The notes: a model not told the origin generated them from the letters alone. DNA of 64,000 bases from Stenogyne calaminthoides (GCA_037126765.1 JBBCBC010000022.1:3534001-3598000); one strand, 5' to 3'; positions 32,356 through 44,880 are shown, numbered from the stretch's first letter. Translations and numbers: made by a program.

Positions 32356-33776
32356 AGTGTTTTTAGAACCGGACCGGACCGGCCGGTTCAACCGGTTAAA
32401 TCAGGAACCGATCCAGAGACCCCCTAAAAACCGAAGTAAAACCGGTCGAACTGGTAAAAAATCGGACTAAAATCGGTCGAACCGGTTAGACCGGTTCAAC
32501 ACTTAAAAAAAACTTTCAACTATATGTATCAAGGTCCACCTTCACCCATTTTATAATACTTCCTTTCACATATTTATCCAACACTTTCGATGTGAGATAA
32601 ATATATGTGGGATAAATGTAGGTGGGACAAAATTTATAATACTTCCTCTCATATTTTTCTCCAACACTTTCGATGTGGGATAAGTGTATGAGGTGGGACA
32701 AATTTTATAATACTTTATCTCACATTTTTCTCCAACACTTTCGATGTGGGATAAATGTAAGAGGTGGGACAAATATTATAATACTTTCTCTCACATTTTT
32801 CTCCAACGCTTTTGATGTGGGATAAATGTATGAGGTGAGACAAAATTTATAATACTTCCTCTCACATTTTTCTCCAACAATTTCGATGTGGGATAAATGT
32901 ATGAGGTGGGACAAACTTATAATACTTTCTCTCACATTTTTCTCCAACATTTTCGACGTGAGATAAATGTATGAGGTGAGACAAATTTTATAATATTTTC
33001 TCACATTTTTCTCCAACACTTTTGATGTGGATAAATGTATGAGGTGAGACAAAATTTATAATATTTCATCTCACATTTTTCTCCAACAATTTCAATGTGG
33101 GATAAATGTATGAGGTGGGACAAATTTATAATATTTTCTCTCACATTTTTCTCCAACACTTTTGATGTGAGATAAATGTATAAGGTCAGAAAAAAATTTA
33201 TAATACTTCCTCTCACAAATTTCTTCAACACTTTCGATGTGGGATAAATATATGAGGTGGGACAAATTTTATAATACTTCCTCTCACATTTTTCTCCAAT
33301 ACTTTTGATGTGAGATAAATGTATGAGGTGAGACAAATATATGAATCAAGTTCCACCTTCACCCCTTTTATAATATTTACTCTCACATTTTACTCCAACA
33401 CTTTTGATGTGGGACAAATATATGAGGTTCACTTCTCCCCTTTTATATTATTTTCTTTCACATTTTCCTCTAACAATTTCGATGTGAGATAAATATATGA
33501 GGTACATTTCTTCCTCTTTTATATTATTTCTCTCACATTTTTCTCTTACACTTTCGATGTGTTTTCTTAAATATGATATGAAAAGTTATAAAATATATAT
33601 TAAATTTTTTGTAGGAATATATATTTTATTTTTTTTAACTAAACATAGGAAATATTGACAAAAATTAGGCAGAAATCATTTCAACGGTTGAATTGCCGGT
33701 TGAACAGGTCCGACCGGTTGAACCGCTAACCGGTGGTCTGTCCAGTTCGATCATCGATTCGGTTATGAAAACACTG
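32356..33776. mobile_element. Non-autonomous hAT-like element carrying a minisatellite
   Basis: Terminal inverted repeats: CAGTGTTTTTAGAACCGGAC at the left, and at the right the complement of CAGTGTTTTCATAACCGA. Subterminal CCGGTTCAACCGGTTAAA recurs inverted near 33690-33735. A perfect 8-bp target duplication CTTTCAAA lies at 32348-32355 and 33777-33784. TIRs starting CAGTG and an 8-bp duplication are marks of the hAT superfamily. There is no transposase. The inside is a tandem array (next entry). Confidence 0.85.
32540..33560 (-). repeat. About 13 copies of a 70-71 bp minisatellite with snRNA-promoter-like motifs
   Basis: The period is about 70 bp, visible from CTCCAACACTTTCGATGTGG recurring near 32661, 32731, 32802, 32872, 32942, 33012, 33082 and 33152, then more loosely to 33550. 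On the minus strand the unit reads ATCCCACATCG, a 30-nt spacer, then ATTATAAA. ATCCCACATCG is exactly the plant snRNA upstream sequence element (RTCCCACATCG). At least four copies are perfect. The ORFs of 60-111 codons here are just the repeat read through and are not genes. Confidence 0.8.
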
Positions 33777-33784
33777 CTTTCAAA

Positions 33785-34700
33785 TGATCAACGAGAAGAT
33801 TTAACCTGGCTATCGGGTAACATTAAAATTCGAAGCAGATCTAGAAATTAATTAATTTTATAAGAAGGGTGAAAATGGAGTAATATTCATGCGTAGTTAA
33901 AATTGAAAGGGTAAAACTCTTATAAATTAAATATTGTTTAAATAATATTTCTTTTTTATGTACAGTGATTTTAAAAAAAACCATGTTTAACAAAAATGAG
34001 ATCACTTGTTTTATAATTGGTGTTCCATTTTGTATTTGATAATATGGATGAATGATACGTGGAATAATAAAAAATATTCAACGAGCCACTATATTTTGTG
34101 TCCATATGTTAAAAATTCAACAATGTGAAACACCAATGAAATACGAAAAGTGGAACAAGGGAATCGAACCTTATAGAACGACCATAAACAGGTTGCCCTT
34201 TAATCTCTGATTACAATCTTAATCCGAATAATTTAATTTGGTCAAAAACACGTTTCTTAAATTTATAGACAAGTCAAAGAATGTGATTTCGTATGAAGAC
34301 AAAGAAGAAAGGAGAAAAACTCTTGAATCTTTGATTTTCTCTTTGCTCTCTACTTGGTTTGGTTTCAAGTGCTAAACATATATGGAAATTCTAGAAAAAA
34401 ACTCAGCCACGTTGGATGGAAAAATATATTTTAGGCCCTTTTAAGGTTGACTTTATTTTTTGCGAGGAATAGAGAAGAAATTTCTCCCACATGTGCCGTT
34501 GGTCTTTCAGTCGGACAAGTTGAAATCGAAAAATATGTCTAAATAGCAAACACTTATAAAAGAGAGCCAACATGATTCAATCCTCATGATAAATAGATTG
34601 AATTTATTGGAAATATGGGTAGTGTACAAACAAAAATGACAATGATGGTTGATATAAATGAAAGTTGAGATAAGAGTTTGATTTTTTATCCGTAAGATGA
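33785..34700. other. Intergenic, no gene found
   Basis: AT-rich. A tRNA-like phrase GGGAATCGAACCTTATAG near 34149-34166 (complement of a B-box-like GGTTCGATTCC) hints at an old SINE, but no tail or duplication was seen. Confidence 0.25.
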
Positions 34701-34721
34701 TATTTTTTTTATTTATTTTTG

Positions 34722-36371
34722 AAGAGCTCAACAAATCAAGTACATAAAGATTAATGATCAAGAGCTAGAGACATAATGTGTCTAGGTATGTCGTCGCCCA
34801 TCCAATCTTGAGGGTGGGGAGACTTGGTCGCCATTTTGGCCAGGTTGTGTGTCATCGTATTGTTGGTTCTGGAGCAGTACCAAACACCTTTAACTGGGGT
34901 GTTTGAGATCAGCAACGAGCCTTTTTGATGAGGTTCTCCTCGTAGCCCATGTAGATTGAGTCGTTGTTAATCGCTTGAATAGCATCAATGGAATCCGAGA
35001 GAACAATCAGGCTACCTGGAGTGTGATCCAGCCAAAAGGTAAGTCCGTCAATGATTTCCGTAAGCTCAACGCCTATGATCGATCTCGTCGGCTTAATTTT
35101 GTGAAACCCTGCCACCCAAATATTGCCACTCGGGTTATAGATGACAAAGCCTACTGCGAAGGAAAGAGAGATATCATTGTAGGCCGCATCAACTTTAAGA
35201 GAATACGTATTATTACTTCCAACGGATTAAGGGGGAGTGTATTTCTTAGCGAGGTTAAGGCCTTTGTGGGAAAGGTTACTTCTGGCCTTATGATATTGGT
35301 AGAGAAACGAGTCAGTCTAGTTAGCCAAAGGTTTCCGAGATGGGATCATCCGCTGTCCGTCGTTCTTATGGGCCAAATCACATTGTTCCTTCCAGACACC
35401 CCACATTTTCATGCCAAGCTTCTCAAAATCAGGTCGTTTAAGGGCTTTGATGAAGAATAGGAAAAGGTTTTCAGGAGACTAGTGGCGTGCTTTTTTAATG
35501 ATGTTCCACCAGCTACTCTGTTTCCAATCTTCTTTAAAAACTTGGCAAAAGAAAATCGCATGATTAGTATAAGTCCGGTGAAAACCGCAGAGAACGCACC
35601 TGGTAGGACAAGGAACGTGATGAGTGTCCAAGTTAGCTTCGGTGGCGATAGCCTTATTGACCGTTTTCCACAGGAAGATCTTCACTTTGGAGGGGAGATC
35701 AAGATCCCAAATAGTCGTCCAGAAAGTTCGGGAGACGAACGACGAACTGGCTTTGTTCACATCAATCTTGTTGTGTTGAGAATAACTATTCCAATAGGCT
35801 GATTTGGCTGTGTATGTGCCTTTTTTTCTCAAAGATCCAGAAGCGTGAGTCATTTATGCTATTTTGGTCAATTGGGATCCTTCTAATCGCATCCACTTTG
35901 TACTTGAGAAAGAGTCTTTTGATTTTAGGGATGTTCCACTCTTTAAATGGGGTGATAAGCTCATTAACTCCGACATTACTCTCATAGGTAGCACACGATG
36001 TGATTTTGCCAGAGGCTAAGCCGGATATCCAGTTATCCCTTCAATCTTGGATCTTAGCGCCATTACTGACTTTCCAGAAAAGCCCTTTAGAGATGGTCTG
36101 TTTGCTCCAGAGAATAGAACACCAGATGTAGGATGGATTAGAACCAATGGTGGCCTCCATGATATCCGTGTGTTTGAAGTATCTAGCCTTGAAGACTTTG
36201 GCCACTAGGGAATCCGGGTATTGGATGATTATCCAAATCTGCTTAGCAAGAAGGGCCTTATTAAAAGTGACCAGGTCTCTAAAGCCCATACTACCCTCCT
36301 TTTTAGGCCTAGTAAGAGTTTTCCAGTCTTTCCAGTGGATCTTTCTGACTTTGGCGTTAGCTCCCCACACT
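34722..36371 (-). mobile_element. 5'-truncated LINE, copy 2 (decayed)
   Basis: Same subfamily as the LINE at 12.6-14.4 kb. Minus-strand order: RT end and linker in 36370-36041 (VRKIHWKDWKTLTRPKKEGS, GFRDLVTFNKALLAKQIW), zf-RVT in 35853-35479 (LPSKVKIFLWKTVNKAIATE, CVLCGFH..TNHAIFFCQ), and RNase H in 35115-34909 (GVELTEIIDGLTFW, LSDSIDAIQAI). Frameshifts and stops separate the pieces. The 3' end is an A-rich tail, seen as T-rich 34701-34722. The 5' end stops at about 36371. Confidence 0.8.
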
Positions 36372-38260
36372 TCAAGATAATTGTAATATTTTTCATTTCT
36401 TTACAATTCACATGATTTTATATCATTATGTGTTGACTTTATAAGATTTTGATTAATGAAACAAATTCATATGGCTTGTGGAAAATATTCCAATAGACAC
36501 CATCTTCCTTAAGTTTTCCATATAAGTTTAAACTTATGCCTTTGCTAACCACCTCATTTTGTATGTACCCATGGAGATACCTCTTCCCCCTACAAACCCA
36601 TGTATCTATGGAGATGTTTCATCCCCACATTTGAGATGCTTGTACTTTTATTTAAGAATAGCTACCATTCACCAAATTTTGACACAATTTTGAAACGTAT
36701 TAGAAAAACAAACATTTTGAATTCATAATTAAACGAATCAGCACTTAATTCTAGTATATAGATCCTCAAAATTTGAAAATTTTACAAGTCCAGTCTTATC
36801 CATTAATTTAAGTTTGATAAGAATACTAAAATTAAAATCTATTTCAAATGGGGCCATATATTATCACCCTCTAACTCTTCAATAATTCTTCATTAAATTA
36901 TACAGAGTCATATATATATATATATTTGAATTAAATCTAATACATAACTTGCACTCTCAAGCACAACAAATTAGATCCCAAATCAAATTTTAATTTGATA
37001 TTAACAATCAAAGGGGTCCAAAATAATAAAATCATGTCTAAATACATCAAATATTATAAAATAAACTAATCTATAAGTTCACCCTGCAGATTTTTAAACG
37101 GCCCAATTTCAAAAAGATTGGATCAAAGGAAATTAGCCAGCATCCCATTTGGTTTTCTCATCCCAAAAAAGAGACAACTAAATAGTCTAAATCAATGCAT
37201 TCTTTGTCCCAGGCCCAATACAAATTAAATAAGCCCATCTAATTAAGGAATAGAAAGGGCCCATAAATTTATCAAATTATGATTACTTGACCATAATTAT
37301 TTGGCTTAATATTATATGCATCATTTTCACCGTACACCACTATTATTATAATACGTAAGAACTAATACTTTATGATGAACATGATACACACAATATCTTA
37401 TCTAATTATTTAGATAGAAAGGGAATGAGAGAAAATCATTTTATTGTGTTCAATTAATTTCTGGCCCAAATTTAAATTTACTTTTAAAAAATATTAGCCC
37501 AACAATTCAACTAATGGCATATCATTAGATTTGACCCCAAAAATTAAAGCAGGCCCATTAGACTCAACACAAAAAGAAAGGAATGTACCAGTTTCTCACC
37601 TTTACTCTGTTTTGAGGAGGAAGACAAATACCTGTTAAAAAAAAAAAAAAAAAAAAAGGAGGAGGTCAAATATTATTGTATGGGCTCTTATTCAAAGAGC
37701 AAGCCAGCTGCACATAGGAACAGTTCTGATTTTTATTTTTGTTTCTTATATATTTCAGCGTAGTGTTTCGTTTCTGATTTGCTGACCATGTTTCCAAGTT
37801 TCATTGGAAAAATATTTTCTCTGCAAATTTTACATAATCAAGAAAAAAAAATGTTTATGTAAACAGTAACTAAAGGCATGAATGATAGATTGACATAAAC
37901 AATTCTGCATAATAACCAATTTCAAGGGAATTTAAAGGTCAATGGAAAGGCCGGCCTATTCCTTTTCCTTGTTCGCTTCTGGTCTCATCATTTTATTATT
38001 TTACAATAGTTATTCAATCATTATTTTATTATTTTACAATCAATCATTATGCAGCTTAAATATTGTAATATAAACACTAAAATAAAAATAATATTGTGAA
38101 AAATCTTGCATGAAATATTACACACTATGTTTATAAAAATAAAAATTGCTTCAAAAAAGCGGGTCAAGGCGGGCGAGTAATCCGGGTGGGTCGGACAATA
38201 GACTTTAAGGTTGGCGCGATCGCATATGTATTTATAGAAGAATATGTTTATCAAATATGC
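36372..38260. other. Intergenic, no gene found
   Basis: AT-rich sequence with an A20 run near 37636-37657. No ORF with protein-like features and no known element ends were seen. Confidence 0.3.
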
Positions 38261-38264
38261 GATG

Positions 38265-38885
38265 TAATCTAGTGGTTTATGTTTGTTGTTAATGTAACAC
38301 ATAATTTTGATTTTTTTATTTTTTTTTGGTCAAATTTTTGTGTGTTACTACATCTATGTATAAGTGTTACTACATTGTTATATTGAAAAACTTCATATTT
38401 TACGTAACACGTAATTAAACATATCGTAACACATAAATATTCATAACGTAACATGGGTCACATGGTAACTCATTATTGTTCATATGGTAACACATGAGTA
38501 TTCACATAGTATTATGACGATATATGAACAATGTTACATATTACTAAAAAAAACATGCGTTACTACATGAACAAAAAATGTTACCATATGAAGAAAATGT
38601 GTTACCACATAAATAAAACCAGTACAAGCGTGAAAAGAAATCCTCAGTCTAAAATTACAGATTTAACGAACAATTTGATGTGTTACTACATGAACAAAAA
38701 GAGTGTTACCATATGAGCAAAAGAGTGTTACCACATAAATAAAACCAGTACAAGCGTGAAAAGAAATCCCTAGTCCAGAATTACAGATTTAATGAACAAT
38801 TTGATGTGTTACTACATGAACAAAAAGAGTATTACCATATGAGCAAAAAAATGTTACTACATGAACAAAAACCAGTACAGACTCC
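38265..38885. repeat. Tandem repeat (123-126 bp) with GTTAC/GTAAC inverted words
   Basis: A unit starting GTTACTACATGAACAAAAA occurs at 38559, 38682 and 38808, so about 2.7 copies run to 38880. It contains CCAGTACAAGCGTGAAAAGA and GATTTAACGAACAATTTGA. The stretch before it (38265-38555) carries the complements GTAACACAT and CATATGGTAACACATGAG, so the whole block can fold. It is non-coding, probably part of a non-autonomous DNA transposon. Confidence 0.6.
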
Positions 38886-39749
38886 AAAAAAATCTTGATC
38901 TGAATTCTGATTTACGGAGACATGAAAAAAAAGAGCGAAGGATCTGAATTCATCACACACTTTGTGTTGAGGGGTAATCCAAACACCACACACATATTTT
39001 CTCTTATTCCCGTAGAATCCACATCGAAATCCAAATTGAATGACCTGGTTTCATCCAATGATCAGAACGAATCGAAAAAAAATTTAAATAGGACAAGAAA
39101 TTAGGGCACGAGTGATGGAAGGAAGAAAAAGAAATCAGGTCTGTTGCAAAGATGGAAGAAGAATTTGGAAGCGCCTCAAGGAGGAAGAAGAAATATGGTT
39201 TGTAGCTGCGACGCGAGGAAGAAGGCATATAAGACCCGTCAATCTGTTTGCCCTAACCCGACCCGGTCCTGACCCGCAAAAAAAAAAAGTCCAATTAAAT
39301 TACAATTACACATAATACTAATATGTATTATTGCATTCAAATTTTTGTCCTAAAATAATCTGATAAGGAATTCAAATTTATTTTTTAAAAGTTCATTTAA
39401 AGCTATTAGGTATCTCTATGCTACTAGACGCAAAAAAATCTGACTTAGGGATTAAAGGAATACAATTAAAAGTTAAAACACAAGAAAACAATTCAATGGG
39501 GAATACAAACTTTTTTCTGGGTCCGTATTCCCTACTGGTCTAATAAACCAGCATACTTTGCTGGGCATGTTAAACGGTAGCGTTTGGTGTGGTAGACAAT
39601 TAAAATATGTTAGAATTTTGAAACACAAAAAACTCGTTTAATGGACAACTAAAAAAATTAACATGCTGTAAGTATAAATTTCGTGAATTAATATTAAAAC
39701 ACGGAAATATGATTTACAACTTATTTTTTGAATTAAATATAGCGGGTTC
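38886..39749. other. Intergenic with a dispersed repeat at 39530-39650
   Basis: CTAATAAACCAGCATACTTT and GTTTGGTGTGGTAGACAATT near 39540-39605 match, inverted, a block at about 42490-42625. 38920-39250 is purine-rich, but its ORFs look like chance. Confidence 0.35.
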
Positions 39750-40697
39750 AACCTCTAATTTCTTCCTCGGATTCTTCTCTTCTTTAACTTTAATTTGACT
39801 TGGACATATTTTGTAACGGTCCTAGCCTTAATCTTATCTGGAGTTGAAAGCGGGGGATTTCAAACGTTAATTCAAGGACGTAATGTCTTGTTTTGAATCG
39901 AACGCGGCTTTTGAAGATTTTTTTGAATGAACGCCCTCGAATTTGATGAAGAGCGATCTTTGAATCCTCAAGAGCTTGATGAAGAACTTCGAATCTTCAA
40001 GGGGTTGATCGAAGAACGTCTTTGGAGAAACTCCAAATTAGAGAGGCCCAACACCTTGATCTCGAATTTGGAGTCGTCTCTGGATGATTTCGTGAAGAAC
40101 GCTTTGGAGCTGATGAAGAACACCTTCAAATCTTCAGAGTTCGCATTTGAAGAAACGTCTGATCGGAGGGACTTCGAGCCTTAATCTCTGATCGAACATT
40201 CTTTCTAGGTTGATTTGCATGAAGAACGCCTTTGAAGCTGCTTTGAATCTTCAAGAACATTTGCAGGGAGCTCTGGATTGTTCTCGTCTTGTTCGTCTGG
40301 AATGAGTTGAATGTTGGTGTTCGTTGTTTGGAATGAAGAGTTTGGTCCCCTATTTATAGGGTGAGGAGTGACAATTGAGGTGCCACATGGCGGCCTCTGA
40401 TTGGTTGAAGGGATTTGATGGCGTAATTAATGCAAATCATTTAATTTGATTGATTTATCATTAATTCTCTTCTATTTATGATCAAATATCAGTCTGATTC
40501 GCCACATACGAATATTTAAGTGCTCGTAAAATTTGACTGAGTTGAACCGTGTAAATATTAAATATCAATCATGTATTTATTTAATTTTAGAGAGTTAATT
40601 TAAATAAATAAATAACTAATTTATTTGATATTAATATGTAATTTGTACACGTGACATCATTTAATTGGGTGCAATTTTATTTGCTTACACATGCATC
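39750..40697 (-). mobile_element. Probable solo LTR or LTR fragment
   Basis: On the minus strand the block reads like an LTR. The start TGATGCATGTGTAAGCAAAT (from 40697) is followed by a promoter CACCCTATAAATAGGGGACC (about 40352-40371) and a leader rich in GTTCTTCATGAAGA-type words to about 39.75 kb. The + strand ORF at 39927-40184 is antisense to this leader and not a credible protein. No partner LTR or target duplication was found, so the limits are approximate. Confidence 0.4.
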
Positions 40698-42048
40698 ACA
40701 CATATAACAAATAATATCACTGTTTCCTTAGAAAATTATACAAGTAACATGAATTACATATAAATGAATTATTTATATTATTACGTATAAGTGAACTATT
40801 TTAACTTTGAAAGTTAAATTACGCATAACAAAATTTTATAAAATTAATGACTCTTCACTACAAAATTTTCACCAAAATGACTCTAAAATATAAAATTTTA
40901 AAAGAAATAATGATTCTGGGTACAAAACTTATAACAAAAAGACTTTGAGGTACAAAATACAAAAAAATAATGATTCTAAGATATAAAATGCGTTAAATCA
41001 AAAGCTGTCTTTCCAAAATTGATTTTAAAAAGTGCAATTTTTGGAGTAATTTTAAATCGATTTTTAAAGATTTAACTCACTTTTGTCTTTATAAGTTCTT
41101 GGGAGTGATTTATACCTTAGAAAGTCACCCCCTATTTTAAAAAAATACTCTCCACTATAAAAGTATACCAATTATACCCTTAATAATACCCACAATTTAT
41201 TAAAAAATCTACTTGGTCCCATTCCTATTTCTCTCCAAATCTTCTTCCCAATTCATTTTCTTCCTCTCAATCTTTCTCTCTAAAAACCTTCATCAAATTG
41301 GGGATCTCCTCAAATCGCCGCCGTCTACCCACCACCGCCCACGGCCACCATCACAAGCCGTCTCACCTGAATCTCTCTCTCATTTCATTAAAAAATTGAA
41401 ACCCACTTTCTCTCTAACAGAAATGAGACGACGCAGAGAAATGGGGGTTTCATCGAGGGTGGTTGCCTTCTCTGATCGCCCATGATTTTCCTTAAAAAAT
41501 CAACAGCCCTTTCGCAATTTCTTTCATGATATATATATATATATGCTTTTCGCGTATATATAGATAAAGTAGAAAATAATATACATATATATATATATAT
41601 ATATATCTATCTAAATAGGTGGTGTTGTACTGTTGTTGTTGAATGTTGATGATGGGATAATCGAGGTTTCGTTTAGATAAAATACAAATTTTTAGAAAAA
41701 ATACACTTCAAGATACAATTAAAAAAAAAAAGCATTCCAAAATACATTTTTTTAGAAAAAATACACTTTAAAATTGGCCCAACTAAAATTAAAAGAATTA
41801 TTTTTTTAAAATTAATTAAATGTACTTCTTGGCCCAAAATATAATTTTTTTTTTAAAAAATGCACTTCAAAATTGTTCCAAAGAAAAGTCATAATGTGTC
41901 AGAAGTGTAGAAAACGTGTCAGAAGTGTAAAAAATGGACAAAAGGACATCTTAGACGTTTTAACCATAATTTTGTATCTTATAGTCAAAATAAAGTTACA
42001 TTTGTATCTTAGAGTCACTTGAGAAGTGACTTTGAACCTTAGAGTCAC
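40698..42048. other. Intergenic, repeats of unknown class
   Basis: Contains two (TA)n runs (near 41527-41543 and 41582-41607). Paired words, ATGACTCTAAAATATAAAAT at about 40870-40900 and TCTTAGAGTCACTTGAGAAG at about 42010, are roughly inverted. A CT-rich stretch at 41220-41470 holds an ORF of 90 codons that resembles no family. Confidence 0.3.
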
Positions 42049-42265
42049 TCTCATGTACATCCAAGTGCATCGTGCACTTATAGTGCATTTTAAAAACATG
42101 CATATTTTGAAAAGTGCAATTTATTTACAGTGAATCGTGCAACTATTTTTTTCATATTTATAGTTGCACACTTCAGTGTAAACAAGTCGCACGCTTCATT
42201 ATAACAAGTCACATGTTTTTAAAATACATTATGAGTGCACAGTGTACTTGTGTGCATGCAAGACC
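42049..42265. mobile_element. MITE family B, copy 4
   Basis: Ends CATCCAAGTGCATCGTGCAC and GTGCACAGTGTACTTGTGTG. Arms AGTGCATTTTAAAAACATGC and ATGTTTTTAAAATACATTAT pair. The centre has GTGCAACTATTTTTTTCATA. Confidence 0.65.
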
Positions 42266-43161
42266 AAACCTATAAAGAGATTTTCATATATTAGACGGGT
42301 CTCATATACTATATAAATATTAAGATGGAGATCTGTATCATGTATGAGATAGTCTCACACGAAAACTTTTTTATTACATATTAATGAATTATTTATACTA
42401 TTTATCCACATTTCATATTTTTTAATAGAGAAAGAATTAAAGAAAAATTATTATATAAGAGTTGAAAATTAAATGTGCATTGAAATAATTTTTTTTTATA
42501 TATTTTTTAAAATTCCCCAACAAATATTGCTTTTCAAGTTTCTAATATTTTTTAATTGTCCACCACACCAAATGTCACCGTTAACATGTCCAGCACATTA
42601 TGCTGGTTTATTAGATGACCATCGTTTAAAGTCTCAAATCTACACCATTTTATCTCAATGGGTTTCTTAAATTAGTAATCTATAACTCATGTTTACTAGA
42701 TACATTTAACTTTTTTTTATTTAATTCATTTTAAATAAATAAATTAATATTACAGATTGCAAAATTTTTTCTTGAACTTTCACAGGGGTCACCACTCTAG
42801 CCGTATTAATTAATTGAGTAAAAGAAAAGAAGATTGACCTTAATTATATATGATCATGCTTTAATAAGATTTTTTTTTTAATTTTCTAGTTGATACTTCT
42901 CCGCCAAGACCCTAAAAGATCCTAAAAGTATTTTGAAGTAGCGGTCCATTTAATCAGGGTCATTTCCCAGGTCAAATTCTTTTCTAACAAATTTTTTTTT
43001 TTGTGGTGAACCCATTTATTTTCTTAACCATATTTGATTATATGAAGTCGTTTCTCACACAGGCCCTTTGTCATTACTTATTTCATGAAATAATCGACTC
43101 TTCTTTGATAGATGAGTGTATTCTATAACCTATATGTAGCTTCACTTTGAACTCATTGTGG

Positions 43162-43164
<3 letters not shown>
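42266..43164. other. Intergenic with the inverted partner of the 39.5-kb repeat
   Basis: Around 42490-42625, the complement of TGTCCAGCACATTATGCTGG and CACCACACCAAATGTCACCG matches 39.53-39.65 kb. Nothing else recognised. Confidence 0.3.
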
Positions 43165-43198
<34 letters not shown>

Positions 43199-43372
43199 TG
43201 AACTAGAATACAGTACTCGTGAATTGATCTAACACTATATATATTTAAATTCACCACTTCAATAGATGGTGATGATCATTTAATTTAACCGTTCAAATAT
43301 ATACTATCTAAAATATTCCACAATTCACTATACAAATGGAACATTCTAATTATTCTAGAAAATCATGTATAT
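43165..43372. repeat. Poly(T) tract and dispersed repeat E, copy 1
   Basis: A T33 run at 43165-43197 is followed by about 175 bp (GTGAACTAGAATACAG, CACCACTTCAATAGATGG, TCCACAATTCACTATACAAA) that recurs at 58352-58530 with high similarity. No coding. Confidence 0.55.
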
Positions 43373-43560
43373 GGTAGTCCAATCACAACATCCGCTATAA
43401 AGCCCCAAATTGGAACTGCAAAACGATTTTGTTCTGACCGATTTGAGACTAAAATTGAACATTGTCAAAATCATTTAAACTAAATCGACAACAAAAAAAT
43501 TATGTGACTAAATCTATTTGATGTCAAAGTTATGGAACCATTTGTGATTCAAACTCTTAT
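43373..43560. mobile_element. Fold-back MITE family A, half copy
   Basis: Shows GTCCAATCACAACATCCGCT, CCGATTTGAGACTAAAATTG, CTAAATCTATTTGATG and the outer end GGAACCATTTGTGATTCAAA. Same arm orientation as at 17.2 kb. Confidence 0.6.
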
Positions 43561-44412
43561 TTAAACCCATGCCACAATTTAATTTAACTCGTACGCACCA
43601 TCATTTTTTATGTTTGTACATACCACAATTTAATTAAGTTCGGACTACAATATATTAACTCCGTACCATCGTTTTGTTTTTAAATTTTTTGTTGACTTGA
43701 TCAATAAGGGTATAATAGTCCAAAAAACTTGGCTAAAAAAGAATAAAACACTAAATGTTAATAAAAAAAACTTTTTAAATGAGAATATGCTAAAATGATG
43801 GTTTTCTCTAATTATATCTCTCAATATTTTAAAGATTACATCTCATGTTATTATTTTATATACATAAAAAGTCACTCTATCCTGTTATCTACTTTAATAA
43901 TAAAGTAAAAAGATCTATAATACCCTCAACTAAAAATCAATTTATCCCCTTAAATACTAATACACAAATTTTATATTAAACTCCGTACAAAAAAGTAAAT
44001 GAAAAATCAATTGCGGAGCAAAATAAATCATACTTTTAGTTTCTTATCATGAATTCTAGCCCATACTTTTAGTTTCTTATAAATTTTAGCACATATATTT
44101 TGCTGTATCCGGATACAGAAAAGCATAACACGTATATTTGGAGAGAAAAAAAAAATTCGCTAATATTGAAAAAAAACAAAAAGTATGGGCTAACCCTTCA
44201 TAACCATCACTCTCATAATATTCATAATTTTACATAAAATGCCATTATTTTTTAGCCTACGTAATATACACATAATTCAAAAAACTTTTTTACTTTATAC
44301 ATCAAGATTTATAAAATTATCTCTCAAAATTCTACTCATTACTCGACTTTTTTAATTCATGTGTCCAGTAAATTAGTCCAGGAACGGAGGAAGTAACTAA
44401 AAATACTCTTCT
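43561..44412. other. Intergenic, no gene found
   Basis: AT-rich. Near 44350-44397 a phrase CCAGTAAATTAGTCCAGGAA then CGGAGGAAGTA resembles one end of a Stowaway MITE, but the partner end is missing. Confidence 0.25.
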
Positions 44413-44880
44413 CTAGTAAGTAATAACCCGAAAAATTGAGATTGTATAGTAGCATCTTTCATTTGGAGTTACTTGTGTAGTTATTTGATGAACTCCAACC
44501 AAATTGTTTTGCATGTGGCGGCACGTATTTGGCTTTGTCCATTGCTCAAACTTTTGATGCCTCTTCAGTGGTTTGGGGTTAAGTTGAGAATAATGCAAAT
44601 TAACTAGATTCGTAGATCTTCTTAATTCACTATTTCTTTGACCTTCATCATTTGGGCCTTGGGAATAATCAACTTGAGATGTTGATGGGTATTGATAATC
44701 ACATCACCTGACACAATGACTTTATTAGAAAAAGGGGTCAAGAAGAAAATATCCTTTCTATTTGTAGCCAATGAAAATGAGTTTTTGGCCTTTATCATCA
44801 AAATTTTCACGACTTTGAGATGGAATTTGCACCAAAAATGTAGTATTGGGACCTCAAGCATGAATCAACTTATACTATCA
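44413..44880 (-). pseudogene. Possible decayed Copia integrase/SH3-like fragment
   Basis: The minus-strand ORF at 44861-44622 contains DIFFLTPFSNKVIVSGDVII, similar in pattern to the Copia segment after the integrase core (a YNP..KKVIVSRDVVF-like phrase). A second frame continues at 44598-44413. No LTRs nearby. Weak evidence: pattern only. Confidence 0.3.

Noticed and set aside
32516..33336. Minus-strand ORFs of 60-111 codons with repeated SHLIHLSHIE
   Set aside because: They are read-through of the 70-bp minisatellite; frames change with each unit and no start context or family is present.
34140..34215. tRNA-like phrase GGGAATCGAACC as a tRNA gene or SINE
   Set aside because: The cloverleaf cannot be completed by eye, and no A box, tail or target duplication was seen.
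39927..40184. 85-codon ORF rich in Glu and Leu
   Set aside because: It is antisense to an LTR-like leader with a minus-strand TATA box, and its pattern follows the repeated GAAGAAC words.
41213..41485. 90-codon ORF with Ser/Pro-rich sequence, possibly a first exon
   Set aside because: No similarity recognised, no convincing splice donor or following exon found, and the region is flanked by repeats.
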